11,493 bases of DNA from Pseudomonadota bacterium. GTDB lineage: Bacteria > Desulfobacterota > Syntrophobacteria > Syntrophobacterales > Syntrophobacteraceae. The notes beneath the pieces were generated by a model. The model was given only the letters and a program-made list of their open reading frames with translations, had not been told where the DNA came from and made no database searches. Positions 6,941 to 11,493 of this stretch are shown here, in pieces (position 1 is the stretch's first letter; every line of letters starts with the position of its first letter). The stretch is taken from assembly GCA_023416335.1 (NCBI GenBank), contig JAEZHY010000298.1, positions 1-11,493 of the forward strand, written 5' to 3'. A program made the position numbers and the translations under genes.

Positions 6941-9082
6941 TTATTTTTGCGCCAGGTTCCAGACGGCGTCCCAATCGCTTCCCGGCACGGCGATGAGTTC
7001 GCGGCATTTTTCGGCATACACCCGTGCAACCGGATCGTCGGGGAGGGATTCGAAGACTTCCAGCGCCTCCCGCCATTTCGCTTTGGAGCAAAGCTCCAGG
7101 CCGCGTTCGAATTCTCTGATATCTTCGTCCGAGGAAGCACCGTTAAGATCCCTGAGTTCATGGACGCACACGGGCGTGCCTCTTCCAACCACACGGATCG
7201 AACCGATTCGACGCGTTGAGAAGTTGCCGTTTGTCTGCGCCCAGGTGGCCTCTGAAATCATGGTCATCGACCCGAACGCCTTGTTGGCTCCTTCCAGGCG
7301 GGATGCGAGGTTCGCGGCGTCACCGAGGACCGTGTAGTCGAAACGTTTCCTGGAACCCATGTTCCCGACGACCACTACTCCCGTGTTCATCCCGATTCGG
7401 GCTTTAAGTTCCACGCCGGTCCTGGCGATAAATTCCTCGCGGCGTTCCCTGAGCTTCTGCTGGCATCGGATAGCCGCCCGGCAGGCGCGTTCCGCGTGGT
7501 CCGGCTGGTCGACGGGCGCATTCCAGAAGGCGATGATCGCATCGCCTTCGTATTTATCCAGCGTGCCGCCTTCTTCCAGGATGATATCGGTCATGTCGCT
7601 GAGATAATCGTTCAGCAAGCTGGTAAGGGTCACGGGATCGAGCTTTTCGGAAAAAGTGGAAAAACCCTGGAGGTCGGAAAAGAAAATAGTCAACTCCCGG
7701 CGTTCTCCGCCGAGTTTCAGCCGCGAGCGGTCTTCCTGGAGCTGTTTGATTACCACAGGACTGAGATAGTGCTGGAATGCTTTCTTCAGGAACGCCTTCT
7801 GACGTCCTTCCGTTGCATAGTTGACGATTACCGCCCCCGTTAGCGCCAGAAAGACGGCGCATTCCTGGACTGCAATCGGCCACCACATACCGAGAGGGTA
7901 GGCGGCGAAGCCGACTCCCACGGGCAGTGGCGCAAGGCAGGCAAATACAGCGACGCTATGCACGGCGCGCTTCGAGAAGGTCACGACCGCCAGGCTGCAA
8001 AGCATTGCGAGCAGGAGAGTTGTGAGTATCGTAACGAGGGGCGGGCAGTCGCGCAGGAAATCCCCCGTCAGCAGATTATCGAGCAGCGTGGCGTGGATTT
8101 CGACTCCCGGACAGACATTGCTTATCGGGGTGGGTCTGAGGTCCAGAAGGCCGGGCGCGCTGAATCCGAAGAAAACGTATGCGCCTTTGAGGGAATCGGC
8201 ATCTACCGTCTCTTTACCGCCGGTCGCGGCTGCAAGTTCAGACTCGATGACGGCGGCTGCGCTGAAGGTCTGGAAAGTCCCGGTCGGTCCCCGAAAGCGG
8301 AGGAGCATCCTGCCTTCGTCGTCAACGGGTATGCTTTTCCCGCAGACCCGGAGGCGGTTTTTTGCGACCTTCCCCATGCATTCTCCGGATGAGAGGTCGG
8401 AGCAGCCGACTGCAAAAGAGGCGAACCCCAGCGAAGGAACGGCGCGATTGTCAAACATCCGGAAAAGTTGAGACCGTCGAAAAACACCGTCCAGGTCCGG
8501 CTCATCCATAACGTCCCCCAATGCAATTGCACTCGACGCGATTTCATCGACAGGAAAAGTGGCCGATGCTGGAGTGCGACCGTTTTCCGATGTTGCCCAT
8601 TCCGGGGGGGTATCGAGTTTGAAGATGAGCTGGTTGGAAAATTCAGGCGGCCAGGTTTTTGAAAACGTATCGTTCTTATGCAGGCAGAGAGCACCGACGA
8701 AATCCGGCCTGCGCCCAATGGTTTTGCCAAGGGTTTCATCGTCGGAAACGCCGTATACGGACGGTTCGGAGTAGAGCACGTCGAATATGACGGCCTTGGC
8801 TCCGTGCCGCCTGCAAAAATCGATAATGGGAGTGTAGACTTCACGGGGCCAGGGCCATGAAAGGCCGTTCTGTTTCTTGCCCCATTCGACGCTTGCCTGA
8901 TCGAGCAGAATGATCTTGATCCGGCCTGTATCGGGTCCCGGTTTGGCGAAACTCTTTACCCTCCACGACCACGTGGCATACTCCCACCTGTCGAGGAGTT
9001 CGGTCTGCCAGATCAGGAGGGCGGCCAAGGCGGCCGCCGCTCCGACCAGTATCCCTTCAAAGAGTTTTCTTCTTTTGTGCAT
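6941..9082 (-). CDS. CHASE2-domain class IIIb adenylate cyclase
   Basis: A 713-residue membrane cyclase that makes cAMP in response to an extracytoplasmic cue. Layout: short N-terminal helix (about 11-25), periplasmic CHASE2 sensor (about 30-345, with the typical GRIKIILLDQ and WPWPRE stretches), three helices (about 348-368, 375-396, 402-422), a catalytic domain (about 455-640) and a TPR-like tail ending WDAVWNLAQK. Catalysis looks intact: metal aspartates D470 (FFSD) and D514 (YEGD), purine-selecting K510 and T584 (FDYT), transition-state residues N591 and R595 (NLASR). The Lys-Thr pair is the class IIIb signature and points to ATP, not GTP; several IIIb enzymes respond to bicarbonate. The ATG directly abuts the TAG of the upstream protease gene, with only a weak GAGCGG ribosome site, so coupled translation is likely. 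Confidence 0.95.
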   Translation of the reverse strand: MHKRRKLFEGILVGAAAALAALLIWQTELLDRWEYATWSWRVKSFAKPGPDTGRIKIILLDQASVEWGKKQNGLSWPWPREVYTPIIDFCRRHGAKAVIFDVLYSEPSVYGVSDDETLGKTIGRRPDFVGALCLHKNDTFSKTWPPEFSNQLIFKLDTPPEWATSENGRTPASATFPVDEIASSAIALGDVMDEPDLDGVFRRSQLFRMFDNRAVPSLGFASFAVGCSDLSSGECMGKVAKNRLRVCGKSIPVDDEGRMLLRFRGPTGTFQTFSAAAVIESELAAATGGKETVDADSLKGAYVFFGFSAPGLLDLRPTPISNVCPGVEIHATLLDNLLTGDFLRDCPPLVTILTTLLLAMLCSLAVVTFSKRAVHSVAVFACLAPLPVGVGFAAYPLGMWWPIAVQECAVFLALTGAVIVNYATEGRQKAFLKKAFQHYLSPVVIKQLQEDRSRLKLGGERRELTIFFSDLQGFSTFSEKLDPVTLTSLLNDYLSDMTDIILEEGGTLDKYEGDAIIAFWNAPVDQPDHAERACRAAIRCQQKLRERREEFIARTGVELKARIGMNTGVVVVGNMGSRKRFDYTVLGDAANLASRLEGANKAFGSMTMISEATWAQTNGNFSTRRIGSIRVVGRGTPVCVHELRDLNGASSDEDIREFERGLELCSKAKWREALEVFESLPDDPVARVYAEKCRELIAVPGSDWDAVWNLAQK

Positions 9083-10027
9083 CTACACACCGCTCAATGC
9101 GGCCTGGAACCTTTTTTGACGTTCAGAGGCAACTACCTTCGCCGGCGGAGCCGTCAGGAGCGGGCGAATATCGGTAATCCGTTCCTTCGGGTCCGGGTGG
9201 GTCTTGGAAAAGCCCGGGCCGCCCGGCTTGAACTGCTTCTGCATCTCGCCCAGCATGACCGCCAGTGCGTTGGGATCGTAGCCGACACGCTTCAGGATGG
9301 TCACAGCGTTTTTGTCAGCTTCACGCTCCAGTTCGCGGGAGTAACCGTTATTCATAAGGCTCTGGGTGATATCGCCTATGGACCCTTCGAAAGCTTCGGT
9401 CAGCTGGGAGAGCTGCGCGGGGCTGTACGACTTGGCTGCTTCGGAGGCCAGAATGGTAAAAGCGCTCGCGAGCCTGCTGGTTTTAATGGCTCGCAGGCCG
9501 TGCTGCCCCTGCACGTGGGCTATTTCATGCGCAAGCACCGCAGCCAGTGCGTCTTCGCTGTTGCACAGGCGGATCATGCCCCTGGTAACCAGGATTAAAC
9601 CGCCCGGAGCGGCAAAGGCATTGATTTCGGGAGAGTCGAGCATCAGGAAATGATATCCCCCAAAAGTTTCCGGCCTGTCGGATGCCTGGGCCAGTGTCTG
9701 GCCGAGCAGGTTGAGGTAGAGATTTATTCCGTCATCCTGAGCGGGCGGATAGGTCGCAAGTACGTTCGCGGCAACCGCTCGACCGATGTAGTATTCCTGT
9801 TCCGGCGTTATATCCTGAAACGATTTGCCGACCGCGACGGCGGCGCGCGCAATGGATCCGGCATGGCTTCCGCCGGGAATCACTCCGCCCGCTGCGGCGC
9901 CGACAACATTGGCAACGTTCACGCCGGCCCCGGACTGCGTCGTTTCGCAGCTGCAAAGGAGCATCACCGGGATGACGGGCAGCAACAGCGCAAGCGAGAG
10001 TCTCAAATATTTGCGGGAGATGCTCAT
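9083..10027 (-). CDS. M48-family metalloprotease, lipoprotein
   Basis: A 314-residue zinc protease of the M48 (Ste24/BepA/LoiP-like) family, probably anchored in the envelope. The N-terminus is a lipoprotein signal: KYLRL, a hydrophobic stretch, then LCSC with C27 as the likely lipidated residue. The catalytic helix is HEIAH (H167, E168, H171) and the third zinc ligand lies in SRELEREAD (E234 by alignment with HtpX; E236 is the alternative). C-terminal THPDPKERI is the usual M48C substrate-site motif. Such proteases degrade or help fold outer-membrane proteins. The reading frame extends upstream to 10285, but the start at 10027 is chosen: it has AAGGAGGTG 5 bases before it, an ATGA overlap with the SH3 gene, and puts the signal peptide at the N-terminus. 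Confidence 0.93.
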   Translation of the reverse strand: MSISRKYLRLSLALLLPVIPVMLLCSCETTQSGAGVNVANVVGAAAGGVIPGGSHAGSIARAAVAVGKSFQDITPEQEYYIGRAVAANVLATYPPAQDDGINLYLNLLGQTLAQASDRPETFGGYHFLMLDSPEINAFAAPGGLILVTRGMIRLCNSEDALAAVLAHEIAHVQGQHGLRAIKTSRLASAFTILASEAAKSYSPAQLSQLTEAFEGSIGDITQSLMNNGYSRELEREADKNAVTILKRVGYDPNALAVMLGEMQKQFKPGGPGFSKTHPDPKERITDIRPLLTAPPAKVVASERQKRFQAALSGV

Positions 10028-10509
10028 TTCGCACCTCCTTCCGGCGACTTTACCGCCCCGTCGTTGAGAAACTTTATCATCTCTTCGCGCGAAACCTTCA
10101 TCAATTCCATTCGGTCTACCGAGGCGAAATCCAATTTCCCATGGGTTGCCTTGTATTTGGCTTCCACATCGGCATTGAAACCCTTGCCGGCAAGCGCGAC
10201 TTCCTGGCCGGTTGCGGCAGACTGTGCCTGGCCGCCGCTGCCCAGGACGACCGGCTTTTTGGTAAGAGCAGACTGGTGGATCCACCCCGTCAGATTTCTG
10301 AATTTTACATTCATCCAGTCGCCTTGCTGCTGGACGGCCTCAACCTGCTCACCGTAGGCAACAGGCCCGACAATCGTGCCCAGAAAAGACGGTGCCGAAC
10401 GGAGTTGCCCCTCCTTAACCTGGACGCTCATCGTTCCGGAATCGGACCAGGTTGTGGCGGCCGTCGCCATTAAAAAGCCGAGGACGAGAACACTTCTTTT
10501 TATCTTCAT
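10024..10509 (-). CDS. Secreted SH3-domain protein with conserved-type C-terminal tail
   Basis: A 161-residue exported protein. A Sec signal peptide covers about residues 1-23 (MKIKRS then a hydrophobic run). A bacterial SH3b fold follows at about 26-84, with typical strands: MSVQVKEGQLRSAPS, then YGEQVEAVQQQGDWMNVKF and TGWIHQSAL. Such domains bind peptidoglycan or other envelope ligands. The rest (about 100-155) is a charged tail beginning GQEVALAGKGFNADVE, which I believe recurs in SH3 proteins of this kind, though not checked. The ATG at 10509 is chosen over one 27 bases upstream because purine-rich AGGAAGGGG precedes it and it begins the signal peptide exactly. It heads the operon with the protease and cyclase, which suggests a shared envelope-sensing role. 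Confidence 0.85.
   Translation of the reverse strand: MKIKRSVLVLGFLMATAATTWSDSGTMSVQVKEGQLRSAPSFLGTIVGPVAYGEQVEAVQQQGDWMNVKFRNLTGWIHQSALTKKPVVLGSGGQAQSAATGQEVALAGKGFNADVEAKYKATHGKLDFASVDRMELMKVSREEMIKFLNDGAVKSPEGGAK
10033..10039 (-). promoter_or_regulatory. Ribosome binding site that sets the M48 start
   Basis: AGGAGGT on the minus strand, 5 bases before the ATG at 10027 and inside the last codons of the SH3 gene. With the ATGA overlap it decides against the longer upstream reading of the protease. Confidence 0.8.
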
Positions 10510-10674
10510 TTTCCCCTTCCTGTTTTGGTTCCACATTATCTCCAGTCAGTCCGGACATCCGGCACCCTAACTGGACGCTCAAAGATAATCGTGAAGCGCA
10601 CCCGCCGAGAAGGGAGGCCGCCCTTTGTGCTTTACGACATTTCCTGTTCTGCAAAAAGGCTTTCGGATACATCC

Positions 10675-10704
10675 ATTGTACCAGCTTAGACGCATATATG
10701 AAAA
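10675..10704 (-). promoter_or_regulatory. Candidate sigma-70 promoter for the SH3/M48/cyclase operon
   Basis: On the minus strand, TTTTCA (10699-10704) and TACAAT (10675-10680) are separated by 18 bases. The predicted start lies near 10668, leaving a leader of about 160 bases before the SH3 ATG. A second -10-like box, GATAAT, occurs closer to the gene but lacks a -35. This is a motif guess without experimental support. Confidence 0.3.
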
Positions 10705-11078
10705 TACTTTTCCCTGTAATCTCCAAGCCAAAGAGAGAGTAGTGTGTCTGCGCGGTTTCCTCCGACATTGAGGGGGGAACACGGGAAAGGGCGCAGAGCG
10801 TATGGAACTGAACCGATACAGGTTTGCGGAGTACCATCTACTCACTCCTCCCCCCTCCAACCGTGTATCCAGTGTTCCAAAACCGATACGGATGAATAGG
10901 AATACGCCTGTAGAGTCATCTTTCATTATACGAACAACGATTATGGAACCATGAACATCTGCAAATTGAGCCATCACAATAGACATATAAATAGTTATAC
11001 CTTATTCTAACTTACTTATGGCCGACAATATTGAGTGTCTCAGGATGAAGGCATCAAGGACCATTTTGCGACACCTCC

Positions 11079-11084
11079 TATAAT
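11079..11084 (+). promoter_or_regulatory. Candidate -10 box for the multicopper oxidase gene
   Basis: A perfect TATAAT at 11079-11084, about 146 bases upstream of the oxidase start. No good -35 lies at the usual distance (11056-11061 reads aaggac). If used, the leader would be about 140 bases, long enough for leader control. It is weak evidence on its own. Confidence 0.25.
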
Positions 11085-11230
11085 GGACATCAGAGTGGAA
11101 ATACACAACAATGAAAACCCGGATACAAGTCTTTCCTAATTTAGTTTTTCGTGAGTTCTCCTTAAATGGCATATCCAGTTGGTGGTGGTTGGCGGACTTG
11201 AATGTATTACATGTCTAGAAGGAGAACTTT

Positions 11231-11493
11231 ATGTTAAGGAAACGCAGATTGTTGCATCCATTGTTCTTAGTCACGTTGCTGATCTTTCCTTTATGTTTGT
11301 GGAGCGCGGGGGATGTCCTCGCGAGCACCCTGGTTCCTCAGGTTGCGCTGCCGGGCGGCTGCATCCCGAAATTCGCAGTGCCTCTGCCGACTTTTGGCCC
11401 TGGAGGCATTCCTCGTGTGGATGCGGCGTCTCATCCAAACATCACCATTAACATGAACGAGATAGATCAGGCTGTACTTCCACAGATTTCAAT
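11231..11493 (+). CDS. Probable multicopper oxidase, N-terminal part only
   Basis: The first 87 codons of a gene that runs off the window. The start is an ATG with AAGGAG at 11219-11224, 6 bases upstream. The protein begins with a Sec signal peptide: MLRKRR, a hydrophobic core (about 11-25), then likely cleavage after VLA (residue 31). The following segment, GGCIPKFAVPLPTFGPGG (42-59), then IPRVDA and an NITINMNEIDQ strand (70-80), matches the N-terminal pattern of many bacterial multicopper oxidases related to CotA and bilirubin oxidase, which begin with IPKFVDPLP-like text before the first cupredoxin domain. The copper-binding HxH motifs would lie beyond the window, so enzyme identity is unconfirmed. 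Likely periplasmic or extracellular; the natural substrate (metal ions or phenols) is unknown. Confidence 0.7.
   Translation, partial: MLRKRRLLHPLFLVTLLIFPLCLWSAGDVLASTLVPQVALPGGCIPKFAVPLPTFGPGGIPRVDAASHPNITINMNEIDQAVLPQIS

Larger units (their letters stand above)
10510..11230. other. Gene-free divergent spacer, about 720 bp
   Basis: This stretch separates the minus-strand SH3 operon from the plus-strand oxidase gene. Two minus-strand reading frames (10579-10986 and 10415-10837) give arginine- and serine-rich translations with no recognisable domain or good ribosome site, so I do not call them genes. The part from about 10900 to 11170 is AT-rich. It probably holds both divergent promoters and possibly decayed sequence. 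Confidence 0.6.

Noticed and set aside
10028..10285. N-terminal extension of the M48 protease
   Set aside because: The extra 86 codons are the SH3 gene read out of frame; the internal ATG at 10027 has a strong ribosome site and begins the lipoprotein signal.
10579..10986. A 135-codon minus-strand frame in the divergent spacer
   Set aside because: No ribosome site, no domain and unlikely composition; probably spurious.

Overview
The window looks like a chromosomal stretch from a GC-moderate Gram-negative bacterium, most likely an environmental deltaproteobacterium (Desulfobacterota or Desulfuromonadota-like). The clues are a lipoprotein protease, a CHASE2 adenylate cyclase, Sec signal peptides, strong AGGAGG ribosome sites and the style of the intergenic repeats. 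The assignment is an inference from gene content. No rRNA, tRNA, CRISPR array or transposase gene was found.

Layout. (1) 1-197: a gene-free edge with nested palindromes that could be a structured RNA or a mobile-element end. (2) 198-5294, minus strand: a tight five-gene operon. In transcription order it encodes a divergent NIF3-like metal protein, then the substrate-binding protein, permease and ATPase of a NitT/TauT-type ABC importer, then a FAD-dependent oxidoreductase with a cysteine cluster. The first four genes are separated by a 4-base overlap and two 9-base gaps; the last follows after 58 bases. This looks like uptake plus processing of one unknown small molecule. (3) 5295-5873: an intergenic region with a 167-bp MITE-like element whose arms are three 8-bp units in inverted orientation, then a perfect TATAAT box. 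(4) 5874-6866, plus strand: an orphan polytopic membrane protein with a TTG start and HHCPFC and CC cysteine motifs. (5) 6941-10509, minus strand: a second compact operon encoding a secreted SH3 protein, an M48 metalloprotease lipoprotein and a CHASE2 class IIIb adenylate cyclase, with ATGA and TAG-ATG junctions. (6) 10510-11230: a gene-free divergent spacer. (7) 11231 to the window end, plus strand: the secreted N-terminus of a probable multicopper oxidase, cut by the window edge.

The two most interesting systems are the NIF3/ABC/FAD operon, which may be an undescribed uptake-and-conversion pathway, and the SH3/M48/CHASE2-cyclase operon, which couples envelope proteins to cAMP synthesis. The HHCPFC membrane protein is an uncharacterised candidate redox protein.
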